Source: Lentzea terrae
GTDB taxonomy: Bacteria; Actinomycetota; Actinomycetes; Mycobacteriales; Pseudonocardiaceae
Direction: 5' to 3'
DNA length: 64,000 nucleotides
NCBI RefSeq assembly: GCF_003265345.1
Contig: NZ_QFWW01000003.1
Location: 1-64,000, forward strand
The notes below the pieces were generated by a model. It ran no database searches. It saw only the letters and a list, made by a program, of their open reading frames with translations, and was not told the DNA's origin. The position numbers and the translations under genes were made by a program. Below, piece after piece: positions 17,050 to 27,568 of this stretch; positions within the stretch are counted from its first letter, which is position 1; every line of letters starts with the position of its first letter.

Positions 17050-18017
17050 TCGAGGTCAGGGAGCTCCGCAGGGAGTTCAAGGTCGCCACGTCGAAAGGCT
17101 TGCGGCGCAACTACAAGACCGTCACGGCGGTCGACGACGTCACGTTCGCCGTCGCCGCGGGCGAGGCCGTCGGGTACGTCGGGCCGAACGGCGCAGGCAA
17201 GTCCACGACGATCAAGATGCTGACCGGCATCCTGGTGCCGACCAGCGGCCACCTGCGGGTCAGCGGCGTGGATCCGTCGAAGCAACGACGTGATCTCGCC
17301 AAACGGATCGGCGTGGTGTTCGGCCAGCGCAGTCAGCTCTGGTGGGACCTGCCGCTCGGGGACAGCTTCGACCTGCTGAAGTCGATCTACCGGGTGTCCG
17401 CGCAGGACTACAAGGCACGGCTCGACGAGTGCGTCGAGCTCCTCGGCCTGCAGGAGCTGCTGATCACCCCGGTGCGGCAGCTGTCGCTGGGCCAGCGGAT
17501 GCGCGGCGAGATCACCGCGGCCCTGCTGCACGCCCCGGAACTGCTGGTGCTCGACGAACCGACCATCGGCCTCGACCTCGAGTCGAAGGAACGCCTGCGG
17601 GAGTTCCTCGCCGACATCAACACCCGCCGCGGCACGACGCTCCTGCTCACCACGCACGACCTGGACGACATCGAGCGCCTCTGCCCACGGCTGATGGTGA
17701 TCGACCACGGCAGGGTCCTCGCCGACGGACCGCTCGACGAGCTGCGCGCCGAGGTCACCCCGGAGCGCGAGCTGGTCATCGACCTCAGGGAACCCGGACC
17801 GGCGCCGGACGTCCCCGGAGTGACGGCGGTGCGCAGCGAGGCCAACGGATTGCGACACCACCTCACGTTCAGGCGAGCGGAGACGTCGGCAGCACAGTTG
17901 ATCACCCAGGTGGTGCGGCAGGTGGAGGTCCACGACCTCGCCGTCGTGGAGCCCGAGATCGACGACGTTGTTCGGAAGCTCTACCAACGTCAGGTCCAGC
18001 AGGATGCGCATCGGTAG
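17046..18017 (+). CDS. ABC transporter ATP-binding protein (ABC-2 exporter)
   Basis: The 323-residue ATPase has Walker A GPNGAGKST, a Q-loop (VFGQRSQLWWDLP), a signature LSLGQRMRGEI, Walker B LLVLDEPTIGLD and a switch His in TTHD. The extended N-terminus before Walker A and the long C-terminal domain are typical of the COG4586 class, which pairs with COG4587/COG3694 permeases. This matches the two genes directly upstream. The start ATG at 17046 overlaps the permease stop. Confidence 0.93.
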   Translation: MIEVRELRREFKVATSKGLRRNYKTVTAVDDVTFAVAAGEAVGYVGPNGAGKSTTIKMLTGILVPTSGHLRVSGVDPSKQRRDLAKRIGVVFGQRSQLWWDLPLGDSFDLLKSIYRVSAQDYKARLDECVELLGLQELLITPVRQLSLGQRMRGEITAALLHAPELLVLDEPTIGLDLESKERLREFLADINTRRGTTLLLTTHDLDDIERLCPRLMVIDHGRVLADGPLDELRAEVTPERELVIDLREPGPAPDVPGVTAVRSEANGLRHHLTFRRAETSAAQLITQVVRQVEVHDLAVVEPEIDDVVRKLYQRQVQQDAHR

Positions 18018-18063
18018 AGTCATAAGTGAAGGTAAACGGACACTTCGGGCAAGAAGGAGAGCA

Positions 18064-18411
18064 ATGCGCCTAGTTGGAACGCTGGCAGCAGCCGTCATCG
18101 CGTTGGGTGGCCTGACGGCCTGCGACACGATCCAGGGTGTCAGCCAAACCGCGGACAAGGTGAAGCTGTGCGCTGACGCGATCCAGCTGCTGGGCTTCTC
18201 GCCGAGCACGAGCGACCCGCAGAAGGCGCTGGAAGAGACCAAGGCCAAGGCCACCGAGCTGGAGAAGCTCGCGGCCACCTCGCCCGACGAACAGGTGAAG
18301 AAGGCACTCGACGAAGCGGCGAAGGGGATGCAGAACGTCAACTCCGCGGCGGACTGGGTGACCCAGAAGGCCGCGCTCGTCGAGAAGGTCTCCACCGCCT
18401 GCGGCGGATGA
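18064..18411 (+). CDS. Putative secreted lipoprotein, helical
   Basis: The 115-residue protein has a lipoprotein signal (LGGLTAC, lipidated Cys at about residue 20) followed by a mostly helical Lys/Glu/Ala-rich domain (residues 45-110). The ATG at 18064 has a strong AAGGAGAG site. It starts 46 bp after the ABC ATPase gene and may be cotranscribed, but could be separate. No family is recognised. A surface-anchored coiled-coil or accessory protein is plausible. Confidence 0.72.
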   Translation: MRLVGTLAAAVIALGGLTACDTIQGVSQTADKVKLCADAIQLLGFSPSTSDPQKALEETKAKATELEKLAATSPDEQVKKALDEAAKGMQNVNSAADWVTQKAALVEKVSTACGG

Positions 18412-18430
18412 GCACTTGAGCCCTGTTGCG

Positions 18431-18498
18431 CACCTCCGGTGTCGGCCTAGGCTTTACGGCGTCCACTGCGCCAAGCCTCACGCCGCACACCGGAGGTG
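18431..18498 (+). promoter_or_regulatory. Long-range inverted repeat occluding the DUF1918 ribosome site
   Basis: Arms CACCTCCGGTGT (18431-18442) and ACACCGGAGGTG (18487-18498) are perfectly complementary, 12 bp around a 44-nt loop. The right arm contains GGAGGTG, the ribosome-binding site for the ATG at 18509. A folded mRNA would therefore hide the site. The arrangement suggests translational control, for example thermosensing or relief by a ligand. It could instead be an operator or the terminator of the upstream gene. Confidence 0.5.
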
Positions 18499-18508
18499 TT
18501 GCAGCATC

Positions 18509-18700
18509 ATGCAAGCAACAGTTGGTGACAGGCTCCACGTCCACAGCCGCTCCGTAGGACTCGAGGAGCGCCTGGGCGAGATCCTCGAAGTGCGCGGGAC
18601 CGACGGCCAGCCGCCGTACCTGGTCCGCTTCAACGACGGCCACGAAGGCCTGGTCTTCCCCGGACCCGACTGCATCGTCGAACCGCGCGGGGAGATCTAG
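18509..18700 (+). CDS. DUF1918 domain protein
   Basis: This 63-residue small beta-barrel protein matches DUF1918 (VGDRLHVHSRSVG, GEILEVRGTDG, PYLVRFNDGHEGLVFPGPD). The family is common in actinobacteria and is SH3/KOW-like. The ATG at 18509 lies 11 nt after an unusually good GGAGGTG site that is half of an inverted repeat. It overlaps the convergent IMPase-like gene by 4 bp. Function is unknown; stress-related roles have been suggested for the family. Confidence 0.85.
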   Translation: MQATVGDRLHVHSRSVGLEERLGEILEVRGTDGQPPYLVRFNDGHEGLVFPGPDCIVEPRGEI

Positions 18701-19509
18701 CCCAGCACCGTCGCGATCAGCTCCTCGGCCAGCTGAGGGGTCGCTGCCGCCACGCCTGACCACCGGTGGGTCAGGTCGGGTTCGAACGTGAACGGCCGCC
18801 CGTGCAGGTCGAGCAGCACGCCACCCGCGGCGGGCACGGTGACCAGCGCCGTCGCGAGGTCCATGATCCGGTGCGTGTCGGAGCCCGGATCGATGAAGGC
18901 GTCGACCGTGCCCTCCGCGACCAGCATGGTCTCCAGGCACGTCGTGCACAGCACCCGGATGCGGTCGGCGCTGTTCGCGATGCGCAGCCACGCGTCCTGC
19001 GTGCCGGTCTTCGGTCGCATCAGGCACACGGATGCGCCCTTCAAAGTCGTGCGTCCGGTCGTGCGGAACGACGTGGGAACTCCTGCGCGCGCATGCCACG
19101 CACGGCCCGTGTCGAACCACGTCGTCAACGCCTCGACAGCCGTGCCGTCTTCGACAACAGCTCCGGCGAAGCACGAGAGAGGGACGCCGAACGCGGCGTT
19201 CGCGGACCCATCGACCGGGTCGATGACGAGGGTGATCGAGGAGCCGTTGTCGACGAACCCGGCTTCCTCGGAGAGCAGGTTCACGCGATTGTGGTGGATG
19301 GATTCCAGGATCGCGTCTTCGACGATGCGATCGACGCGCATCGTCGGTGTGCCGTCGGCGCCTTGAGCGACTTCTTCGCGAAGTTCGAGGCGCGTGTGCA
19401 GAGATCGGGCGCGTCCGTACGCCGCTGACGCCGCGCGGGCGGCGTCAGCGAGCGCAGGATGCACGTCGTCGGAGAGCTGTGGCTGGGGCACGTCCCATGG
19501 AATGCGCAC
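18697..19509 (-). CDS. Inositol monophosphatase family protein
   Basis: The 270-residue protein has IMPase-fold motifs: SEEAG (metal-binding Glu) and IDPVDGSANA, matching DPxDGT/SxN with the metal-binding Asp residues. A C-terminal region contains the third Asp (HRIMDLATALV) instead of the usual WDxAA. The WD-to-MD change makes substrate preference uncertain; it may act on inositol phosphate, fructose bisphosphate or PAP-like substrates. It lies 21 bp downstream of mdh on the same strand direction (order mdh then this gene would require reading from 20511), so cotranscription with mdh is unlikely but possible. Confidence 0.82.
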   Translation of the reverse strand: MRIPWDVPQPQLSDDVHPALADAARAASAAYGRARSLHTRLELREEVAQGADGTPTMRVDRIVEDAILESIHHNRVNLLSEEAGFVDNGSSITLVIDPVDGSANAAFGVPLSCFAGAVVEDGTAVEALTTWFDTGRAWHARAGVPTSFRTTGRTTLKGASVCLMRPKTGTQDAWLRIANSADRIRVLCTTCLETMLVAEGTVDAFIDPGSDTHRIMDLATALVTVPAAGGVLLDLHGRPFTFEPDLTHRWSGVAAATPQLAEELIATVLG

Positions 19510-19530
19510 GTGCCCAACACTCTCACGAAA

Positions 19531-21187
<1,657 letters not shown>

Positions 21188-21206
<19 letters not shown>

Positions 21207-21356
21207 CCTTCGCCGCGTTCTTTCGCCGGTCAGACGGATGCATCGTGGTGCCGCCCCGCGTCCTCGTATTGGTTGTACGGGGACGCGGGAGCGGTGCCGC
21301 GAGGCGCCCTGCTGAGCGCCGAAAGAACGCGGCGGAGATTGTTGCCCACCACTAGT
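21188..21356. repeat. Structured intergenic element, copy 1
   Basis: Nested inverted repeats span the junction of two convergent genes. The outer arms are perfect 16-mers (21188-21203 and 21341-21356) and the inner arms perfect 15-mers (21211-21225 and 21320-21334). A conserved 87-nt core (21230-21316) contains its own 14-bp hairpin (CCCGCGTCCTCGTA pairing with TACGGGGACGCGGG, one G-U). The core is about 78 percent identical to one at 52511-52598, with paired base changes that keep the helix. Both neighbouring genes have their stop codons inside the outer arms. It may be a bidirectional terminator, a regulatory RNA or a small dispersed element. Confidence 0.65.
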
Positions 21357-23994
21357 TGTCAGCTGATCCCGTGATCTCCACCAGGACGCCGTCGGCCACC
21401 ATCTCCTCGATCGCCTTCGGCAGCAGGTAGGCGGTTCCGCCGCCGGGCTGCTCGAACCACGGCACCGCGACGCCCGTCAGCACCTCGAGCGGGCGGCGCA
21501 ACCGGTACACGCGGTACGGGCGGTTGATCCACGACGGCACGAGGCTGCGTTCCGGGAACGGGGTGCCCGCCACGTAGACGAGGTTGCCGGTCTGGTCGCC
21601 GTAGCGGTCGACCTCGGTGCCCGCCGGCAGCTCGAACATCTGCTTGTGGCGGAACAACGTCAGCGGCGGCTCGCCCGCGAGCGGCGTGATCGGGAACTTC
21701 CGCTTCGACGGTTCCTCCTGTGCCACGGCGGCGGCGACCGGCGCGGGTGCCGGTGCCGGCGCTGGAGCCGCTACCTGAGGCGGTGGTGGCGGCGGCGCTT
21801 GCTGGGCCTGCGGCATCGGCGGGCGCTGCGGCGGCACGGGACGGCGCGGCTCCTCGCGGAAGCCGTTGCTGATCGGCCGCTGCGGTGGTGGCGGGGGCTG
21901 GGGTGCCCGCGGGATCGTGCGGAAGTTGCCCAGCACCAGCTTGCCGACCAGGTACGCCGACGCGTCCTCGACCTTGTCGAACCGCACCGGGCTCTTCGGG
22001 CCGTGGTCGAACCAGCACACCTCCCAGCTGTCGCCGTCGAGGTGCAGCGTCCACGTGCGGTCGGCCGGCTCGCCGATCCGGAACACGCCGTGCGGCACGT
22101 TGAGGTCGTCCAGCGCGCGGCGGGTGCCCGCCAGTTCGCGGTCTTCCTCCGGCGTGACCGTGCGCGGCGGCTTCACCGGCTCGGGCTCTGGTTCCGGCTC
22201 CGGCTCCGGTTCGGGCTCGTTGAACAGCGCCGCGTCGAACTGCGTCGTCTCCTCAACGGGAGCGGGCCGCGGCGGCACCGAAACCGGCACGACCGGAGGC
22301 GCGACCGGCGAGGGCTCGGCGACGGGCTCCGGCGCGAACGACTGCTCGTCGAAGTGGACGTCGAGCTGGGACTCGAACGGCTGCGACTCGAACGGCTGGG
22401 ACTCGAACGAGGTGGTGGACTCGATCTCGGTCTCGGCCAGGTCCGGCTCGTCGTCGGCGACCGCGACGACCGGGTGCTCCTCGGTCACCTCGGCCGGGCT
22501 CTCCAGCGGCTCGTCGAGGACGGGGCTCCACGCCATCGTGTCCTGCATGGCGTCGCGCGGGCGTTCCTCCGCGACCGGCGCCGACTCCGGGACGAGGCTG
22601 TCCGTGCGCTCCTCCTCGCGGTGGTGCGTGAGGAGCTCCGGCTCGTCCGGACCGGCGGTCGGGATCTCTGGTTCGTCGACCGCGTCCACGACGTCGTCTT
22701 CGTGGTCGAGGACCGTTTCGTTCGGCTCCTCGGCGACGACTTCCGGCACGGCAGCGACCTCGGGCGCGGCTTCGACGACGGGCTCGCCCGCCTCGACCTC
22801 GCTCGGGTGCGGGGCGAACAGGTCCATCCCCGCGCCGTAGGTGTCGCGCAGGCGCCGGTCGTCGACGTGGTCGGGCACGCCGTCGGAGTCGAAGACCACC
22901 CGATAGGGCGGTCCGTCGCCCACGGGCGCCGACACCGGAACCGCGACCGTGACGCCGATGTCCTCCGCCTCGGGCTCTGCCGGGACCTGCGGCTGCTCGG
23001 TCGTGACCTCGGCCGCCTTGGGCTCGGGGTACAACGGCTCGAAGTCGTACTCCTCCGGCGCTTCGTCATCGTCGAAGGACGGCTTCTGCACGAACTGCGT
23101 CGCCTCGTTCTGCGGCGCGGGTGCGGGCTCCGGTTCGGGCTCGGGCGCCGGTTCCGGTTCCGGTTCGAGCAGCTGGGTCCCGGGAGGCGCGGCGGGTGCG
23201 CCGAGGTTCGCGGCGGCGGCGAGCCTCGACTCCTCGGAGACCTCCGGCAGGCTGAAACCGGCGGCACGCGCCCGTTCGACCAGCTCCTGCTCCGGCGGCA
23301 CGCCGTACTTGCGCAGGTAGTACGAGACGCCGGCGGGCCAGATCCAGGCACCGTCGGTCTGGAACCCGGACGGCACGACCTGCGGCGAGTCCGGGTGCAG
23401 GACGTCCGCGTCGAAGCCGCGGCCGGCCACGGCGACCGGCGCGTTCGACAGGTACGTCAGCAGCGGCGCGACCTCGGGCTCCGGCACCGGCGGCCGGTTG
23501 ACCGACGGGCGCCCGCCAGGACCGGCGCCGTCGAACACGCGGACCGTGCGGAACACCGGCGTCGGCGGGTTCAGCCTGCGGCGCAGCCAGTCCGGGATGT
23601 TCTCGTCGACGCGCGGGAAGAAGCGCATCTCGTCGAAGTACGCCTGCTGCGGAGGAGGCGTCTGCCAGCTCGGCTCTGCGCGGTCGAAGTCGAGGTTGTA
23701 GCTCGACGGGTGATCCAGCTGGTAGCGGGCGTTGGTCCAGCTGCCCCTGCCCTCGCGGTGCATGCCGGCGCGGAGCTTGGCGAACAGCGTGGCCACGTCC
23801 TGCGGCACGGCCCACGCGTGTTTGCTGCCGTCCTGCAACCGCAGTTCGGCTTCCAGCTCGAAGTACCGGCCGGTGGCTCGGTACTGCGCGATCACGCTGC
23901 GCCAGTCCTCCGGCGCGGCCCGCATGAGAGTGAGGCCGATCTGCTTGACCAGAGCATCCTGCTCGGTGGGGTTCAACGGCTTCGGCTCGGACAC
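21352..23994 (-). CDS. TNT-domain (NAD glycohydrolase toxin-like) protein with YezG/DUF600-like N-terminus
   Basis: The 880-residue protein has an N-terminal region (1-130) with PEDWRSVIAQYRATGR, ELEAELRL and SSYNLDFDRAEPSW, resembling the YezG/DUF600 immunity fold. A long Glu/Pro/Val-rich disordered middle (about 270-620) and a second small domain follow, with a TNT domain at the C-terminus (764-880; DRYGDQTG, PYRVYRLRRPLEVLTG, PWFEQPGGGTAY). TNT domains hydrolyse NAD. The Gln of the GGGxQ motif, important in mycobacterial CpnT, appears to be Ala855, so activity is doubtful. No signal peptide or adjacent immunity gene is seen. GTG start. Confidence 0.8.
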   Translation of the reverse strand: MSEPKPLNPTEQDALVKQIGLTLMRAAPEDWRSVIAQYRATGRYFELEAELRLQDGSKHAWAVPQDVATLFAKLRAGMHREGRGSWTNARYQLDHPSSYNLDFDRAEPSWQTPPPQQAYFDEMRFFPRVDENIPDWLRRRLNPPTPVFRTVRVFDGAGPGGRPSVNRPPVPEPEVAPLLTYLSNAPVAVAGRGFDADVLHPDSPQVVPSGFQTDGAWIWPAGVSYYLRKYGVPPEQELVERARAAGFSLPEVSEESRLAAAANLGAPAAPPGTQLLEPEPEPAPEPEPEPAPAPQNEATQFVQKPSFDDDEAPEEYDFEPLYPEPKAAEVTTEQPQVPAEPEAEDIGVTVAVPVSAPVGDGPPYRVVFDSDGVPDHVDDRRLRDTYGAGMDLFAPHPSEVEAGEPVVEAAPEVAAVPEVVAEEPNETVLDHEDDVVDAVDEPEIPTAGPDEPELLTHHREEERTDSLVPESAPVAEERPRDAMQDTMAWSPVLDEPLESPAEVTEEHPVVAVADDEPDLAETEIESTTSFESQPFESQPFESQLDVHFDEQSFAPEPVAEPSPVAPPVVPVSVPPRPAPVEETTQFDAALFNEPEPEPEPEPEPEPVKPPRTVTPEEDRELAGTRRALDDLNVPHGVFRIGEPADRTWTLHLDGDSWEVCWFDHGPKSPVRFDKVEDASAYLVGKLVLGNFRTIPRAPQPPPPPQRPISNGFREEPRRPVPPQRPPMPQAQQAPPPPPPQVAAPAPAPAPAPVAAAVAQEEPSKRKFPITPLAGEPPLTLFRHKQMFELPAGTEVDRYGDQTGNLVYVAGTPFPERSLVPSWINRPYRVYRLRRPLEVLTGVAVPWFEQPGGGTAYLLPKAIEEMVADGVLVEITGSADN

Positions 23995-24081
23995 GCCAAC
24001 ATCTTCCCCTGCATATCGCCGGATCGCACACGTCCCCCGCTGCTGCGCCGAACGGTGGAGGCCCGACCATAACCTGGGTAC

Positions 24082-25038
24082 GTGTCCGCGTTAAAGCTGA
24101 TCAAGAACCTCGGAGGCCCCGTGTCGCGATCCGCGCAGGTGACGGGTGGTCTCCTCGCGGCACTGGGCGGCGTGGCGATCGCGGTCCAAGGACGGGTCAA
24201 CGGCTCGTTGGCGCAGTCGTTGCAGAACGGATTCCTGGCCGCGCTCATCTCATTTGGCGGCGGGTGGCTCGTGCTGATGGTCGCCGTCCTGTCGCGACAG
24301 TCCGGCAGGGACGGGCTGGCGCGCTTGCGCGATGCGCTGGTGCACCACCGGATTCGCTGGTGGGAGTGCATCGGCGGGATCTCGGGCGCGTTCCTGGTGG
24401 CGTCGCAGGGCATCGCGATCGCGACGATCGGTGTGGCGGTGTTCACGGTCGCCGTGGTCGTCGGGCAGGTCGTGAGCAGCCTGGTCGTGGACCGGCGCGG
24501 GCTCGGGCCGGGCGAGCCGAAGCCGTTGAGGATGACGCGCGTGCTCGGAGCGGCCGTCGGCGTGGTCGCGGTGGTGGTCGCCGTGTCGCACCGGTTCACG
24601 TCGCCGGACGAGTTGTGGCTCGCGGTGCTGCCGCTGGTCGCCGGACTGCTGATGGGCTGGCAGCAGGCGGTGAACGGGCTGGTGCGCGACGCCGCCGGGC
24701 ACTCCGTGGCGACGATCTTGGTGAACTTCACCACGGGCACGTTCGTGTTGCTGCTCGTCAACCTGGTCGCGGCGCGCGGGGTGGCTGACTTCCCGGCGCA
24801 GTGGTGGCTCTACCTCGGCGGGCTGCTCGGCATCGTCGGCGTGGGCGGCGCGATCGTGTCGGTGCGGTTCATCGGGGTGCTGATGGTCGGGCTGTGCGCG
24901 GTGTGCGGGCAGCTCATCGGGGCTGTGCTGCTGGACGGGGTGAGCGGGCACCTGGCGTTGCCGACGGTGATCGGCGTGGTGCTGACGCTGGTGTCGGTGG
25001 GCGTCGCCGCGCTGCCCAGTGGGAGGATGGTCAGGTGA
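24082..25038 (+). CDS. DMT superfamily transporter (YdcZ/DUF606 type)
   Basis: The 318-residue protein has ten membrane helices in two DUF606 halves ([20 protein letters not shown] and [19 protein letters not shown]), the internal duplication typical of YdcZ-like transporters. The GTG start at 24082 follows a short divergent promoter shared with the TNT gene. The stop overlaps the folD start (GTGA), so the two are coupled although their functions seem unrelated. The substrate is unknown. Confidence 0.87.
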   Translation: MSALKLIKNLGGPVSRSAQVTGGLLAALGGVAIAVQGRVNGSLAQSLQNGFLAALISFGGGWLVLMVAVLSRQSGRDGLARLRDALVHHRIRWWECIGGISGAFLVASQGIAIATIGVAVFTVAVVVGQVVSSLVVDRRGLGPGEPKPLRMTRVLGAAVGVVAVVVAVSHRFTSPDELWLAVLPLVAGLLMGWQQAVNGLVRDAAGHSVATILVNFTTGTFVLLLVNLVAARGVADFPAQWWLYLGGLLGIVGVGGAIVSVRFIGVLMVGLCAVCGQLIGAVLLDGVSGHLALPTVIGVVLTLVSVGVAALPSGRMVR

Positions 25039-25883
25039 CTGCGACGCTGCTCAACGGCAACGAAACCCGGAACGCGCTGTTCGAGGACCTCAAGGCGCGG
25101 GTCGCCGCACTGCCCGTGCCGGTGGGTCTGGCCACCGTGCTGGTCGGCGACGACCCCGGCTCGCACTCGTACGTCAAGGGCAAGCACCGGGCGTGCGAGA
25201 AGGTCGGCATCAAGTCGATCCGGCGCGACCTGCCCGAGTCGATCACGCAGCAGGAGCTCGAGGCCGTCATCGACGAGCTGAACGCGAACCCCGAGGTCAC
25301 CGCGTACATCGTCCAGCTGCCGCTGCCCAAGCACCTCAACGCGAACGCGATCCTGGAGCGCATCGACCCCGCCAAGGACGGCGACGGCCTGCACCCGGTC
25401 AACCTCGGCAAGCTCGTGCTCGGCGAGGAGGCCGCGCTGCCCGCGACGCCGCGCGGCATCGTGGAGCTGCTGCGCCGCTACGACGTGCCGCTCGCGGGCG
25501 CGAACGTCACCGTCGTCGGCCGCGGCGTCACCGTGGGCCGCCCGATCGGCCTGCTGCTGACCCGCCGCTCGGAGAACGCCACCGTGACGCTGTGCCACAC
25601 CGGCACCAAGGACCTCGCGGCCGAGGTGCGCCGCGCGGACATCGTGATCGCCGGTGCCGGCAGCCCCGGTCTGATCACCGCGGACATGGTCAAGCCCGGC
25701 GCGGCCGTGGTCGACGTCGGCATCACCCGCACCGAGGCCGGTCTCGTCGGCGACGTGGCCCCCGAGGTGCGCGAGGTGGCCGGCTGGCTCGCCCCGATCC
25801 CCGGTGGTGCCGGCCCGATGACCGTCGCGATGCTGCTGACCAACACCGTCGAAGCCGCCGAGCGCGCCCATGCGACGGTCTGA
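25035..25883 (+). CDS. folD: Methylenetetrahydrofolate dehydrogenase / methenyl-THF cyclohydrolase
   Basis: The 282-residue bifunctional enzyme interconverts methylene-, methenyl- and 10-formyl-THF with NADP. It supplies one-carbon units for purine synthesis, including PurN and PurH encoded 11 kb away. Key motifs are [15 protein letters not shown] (catalytic Lys), [24 protein letters not shown] and the NADP loop [15 protein letters not shown]-terminal [15 protein letters not shown] is also present. The GTG at 25035 overlaps the preceding stop. It is probably cotranscribed with the DUF3017 gene. Confidence 0.97.
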   Translation: MTATLLNGNETRNALFEDLKARVAALPVPVGLATVLVGDDPGSHSYVKGKHRACEKVGIKSIRRDLPESITQQELEAVIDELNANPEVTAYIVQLPLPKHLNANAILERIDPAKDGDGLHPVNLGKLVLGEEAALPATPRGIVELLRRYDVPLAGANVTVVGRGVTVGRPIGLLLTRRSENATVTLCHTGTKDLAAEVRRADIVIAGAGSPGLITADMVKPGAAVVDVGITRTEAGLVGDVAPEVREVAGWLAPIPGGAGPMTVAMLLTNTVEAAERAHATV

Positions 25884-26190
25884 CGCAGAGGCGCTCATGC
25901 CGGAACAGCGCTGGCGGTCGGGACCGGGCAAGCACCTGCCGTTCGCGCTGGTGCTCGGGGTCGGCGTGCTCGGGCTCGTGCGGATCTTCCAGTACCACTG
26001 GCGGCAGGGCGCCGTGCTGCTCGGCGTGTCGCTGCTGGTGGCGGCAGTGCTGCGGATCCTGGTGACCGACGAGCAGGCCGGTCTGATCAAGATCCGCGGC
26101 CGTGGCATGGACGCGTTCCTCTACTCCACGCTCGGCATCGTGGTGATCGCCGTCGCTTTGACGATCACCGGCGGCCCGCTGAGTCGTTAG
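25870..26190 (+). CDS. DUF3017 membrane protein
   Basis: The 106-residue protein has three membrane helices and the actinobacterial DUF3017 layout, a family that commonly follows folD. The ATG at 25870 overlaps folD by 14 nt; an internal ATG at 25897 (MPEQRW) is the alternative. Function is unknown. It overlaps the convergent TetR gene by 4 bp. Confidence 0.85.
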   Translation: MRRSDAEALMPEQRWRSGPGKHLPFALVLGVGVLGLVRIFQYHWRQGAVLLGVSLLVAAVLRILVTDEQAGLIKIRGRGMDAFLYSTLGIVVIAVALTITGGPLSR

Positions 26191-26762
26191 TTCGGGCCGA
26201 TGGCGCGGTCGACGAGGACCTCGATGAGCTCGTCGAGGTCCATCGGCTCGGTGACATCCGGCAGCGTGAGCCGTTCGTAGATCAACCCCGTCATGCCGAA
26301 GTACATGAGCAGGACGGTCATCCGGTCGCCCGGCAGCTTCGAGTCCTCGTTGAACGCGATGTTGAACTCGAGGTTGTCGGCGACCGTCTTGGTGAGCGCG
26401 GTGCGCAGGTCCGGCCTGCGCGTGGCTTCGAGCCGCAGCTCCATCATCGCCAGGTAGGAGGCCTTGTCGGCGTCCGCCCGTTTGACGATGTCGTGCATGA
26501 ACTTGACGCTCAGCGCCTGGTCGCGCGGCATGGCCAGCGACTCCGCGATCGACTCCGCTGAGGGCATGAGCCGCTCGGTGACCCGCTTCGCCACCTCCGA
26601 CATCAGGTCGTCGCGGCTCGCGAAGTAGTTCGACGCCGTGCCTGCGGGGACTTTTGCCTTGGCGTCGATCGCGCGGTACGTCAGCCCCCGCGCGCCCTCC
26701 TCCGCCAGGACGTCGATCGCCGCGTCCAACAGGGCGGTTCGCCTTGCCTCGTTCCGGACCAC
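26187..26762 (-). CDS. TetR/AcrR family transcriptional regulator
   Basis: The 191-residue protein has a TetR helix-turn-helix (residues 10-52; GLTYRAIDAKAKVPAGTASNYFASRDDLM) and a helical ligand domain. It is divergent from the DHFR-like reductase gene, with the operator-like repeat 26774-26806 covering the reductase promoter. It is therefore probably a local repressor of that gene. The inducer is unknown. Confidence 0.9.
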   Translation of the reverse strand: MVRNEARRTALLDAAIDVLAEEGARGLTYRAIDAKAKVPAGTASNYFASRDDLMSEVAKRVTERLMPSAESIAESLAMPRDQALSVKFMHDIVKRADADKASYLAMMELRLEATRRPDLRTALTKTVADNLEFNIAFNEDSKLPGDRMTVLLMYFGMTGLIYERLTLPDVTEPMDLDELIEVLVDRAIGPN

Positions 26763-26771
26763 GATCCCTCC

Positions 26772-26806
26772 TTGACAACCACTACAGCCATAGTACTACA
26801 GTTGTC
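26772..26806 (+). promoter_or_regulatory. Promoter overlapped by TetR-type operator
   Basis: A consensus -35 TTGACA (26772-26777) is followed 16 bp later by the weak -10 TACTAC. Perfect arms GACAAC (26774-26779) and GTTGTC (26801-26806) bracket the promoter, and ACTACAG is directly repeated inside. A repressor bound here would block the promoter of the reductase gene. Confidence 0.5.
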
Positions 26807-26837
26807 GTGGTTCAAGACACTGAGGGGAATGATCTGC

Positions 26838-27401
26838 ATGCGAAAGCTCGTCTACTACGTGGCAGTGACGCTGGACGGGTTCATCGCGGCCGAGGACGGA
26901 ACCTTCGACGGGTTCATCTTCGAAGGCGACCACATGGCCGGCATCAACGCCGTGTACCCGGACACGGTGCCGACCGCGTTCCGGGAGGCGGTGGGTCTTG
27001 CCGATGCACCGAACCCGAACTTCGACACGGTGCTGATGGGCCGCAACACCTACCAGGTGCCGGGCGGCCTGCCGTCGCCGTACGCGCACCTGCGGCAGTT
27101 CGTGGTGTCGTCGTCGGTGACCGACACCCCGGACGACGTCGAGGTGATTCGCGAGGACGTCGTCGGCCGCGTGCGCGAACTGAAGGAAGAGGACGGCCTG
27201 GACATCTGGCTGTGCGGCGGAGGCAAGCTGGCCGCCGAGCTGCTGCCGTTGATCGACAAGCTGCTCTTCAAGATCCACCCGGTCGTGTTCGGCCGCGGGA
27301 TCCCGGTGTTCGACGGGAAGGTCGACATCACCACGTTCAAGCGCACGGATGCGCAGTTGTTCGAGAGCGGCGTTTCGTTCCTGACTTACGAGCGCGCTTA
27401 A
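26838..27401 (+). CDS. Dihydrofolate reductase-like (RibD C-terminal) reductase
   Basis: The 187-residue protein begins with KLVYYVAVTLDGFIAAEDG and has VLMGRNTYQ and DIWLCGGGKLAAELLPLID, the hallmark of the RibD_C/DHFR-like NADPH reductase family. It is not a classical FolA. The ATG at 26838 is ten nt from GAGGGG; an ATG at 26829 is too close to that site. Its promoter carries an operator for the divergent TetR gene, suggesting inducible detoxification or reduction of a small molecule. Confidence 0.85.
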   Translation: MRKLVYYVAVTLDGFIAAEDGTFDGFIFEGDHMAGINAVYPDTVPTAFREAVGLADAPNPNFDTVLMGRNTYQVPGGLPSPYAHLRQFVVSSSVTDTPDDVEVIREDVVGRVRELKEEDGLDIWLCGGGKLAAELLPLIDKLLFKIHPVVFGRGIPVFDGKVDITTFKRTDAQLFESGVSFLTYERA

Positions 27402-27407
27402 AAATGA

Positions 27408-27436
27408 TTGACGGGTGCCGCAGGTGCCCGTAATAC
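27408..27436 (+). promoter_or_regulatory. Strong vegetative promoter of the tRNA-array leader
   Basis: TTGACG (27408-27413) and TAATAC (27431-27436) are separated by exactly 17 bp, among the closest matches to the sigma-70 consensus in this window. Transcription would begin near 27443 and run through the 33-codon leader, the attenuator and four tRNAs. Only about 15 bp separate the terminator from the first tRNA, so no independent promoter fits there. Confidence 0.75.
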
Positions 27437-27466
27437 TTGGAGCACACCAAGTCGAAGGGGAACGTC

Positions 27467-27568
27467 ATGACTCGCCAGCAGCAGCTCCGACGCTTTAGCG
27501 GCGTCAGCTTCGTGCGCGTGTCACGACCGTTCGATCCGCGACCGTTTTCGCAGGTGAGCTCCTTGTAG
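27467..27568 (+). CDS. 33-residue leader peptide (Arg/Pro/Phe/Asp control codons)
   Basis: An ATG preceded by GAAGGGGAA opens a 33-codon ORF ending in TAG at 27566. Codons 20-27 (27524-27547) read RPFDPRPF, using CGA, CCG, TTC, GAT, CCG, CGA, CCG and TTT. These are exactly the amino acids of the four tRNA genes 80-400 bp downstream (Arg-ACG, Asp-GTC, Pro-TGG, Phe-GAA), and the codons are ones those tRNAs could read. The last four codons form the 5' arm of an antiterminator. The inferred role is as a cis-acting sensor; the peptide itself may have no function. Confidence 0.72.
   Translation: MTRQQQLRRFSGVSFVRVSRPFDPRPFSQVSSL

Noticed and set aside
26829-26837. ATG at 26829 as start of the DHFR-like reductase
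   Set aside because: It lies 1-2 nt from the GAGGGG site; ATG 26838 has the proper spacing and aligns with the family N-terminus.
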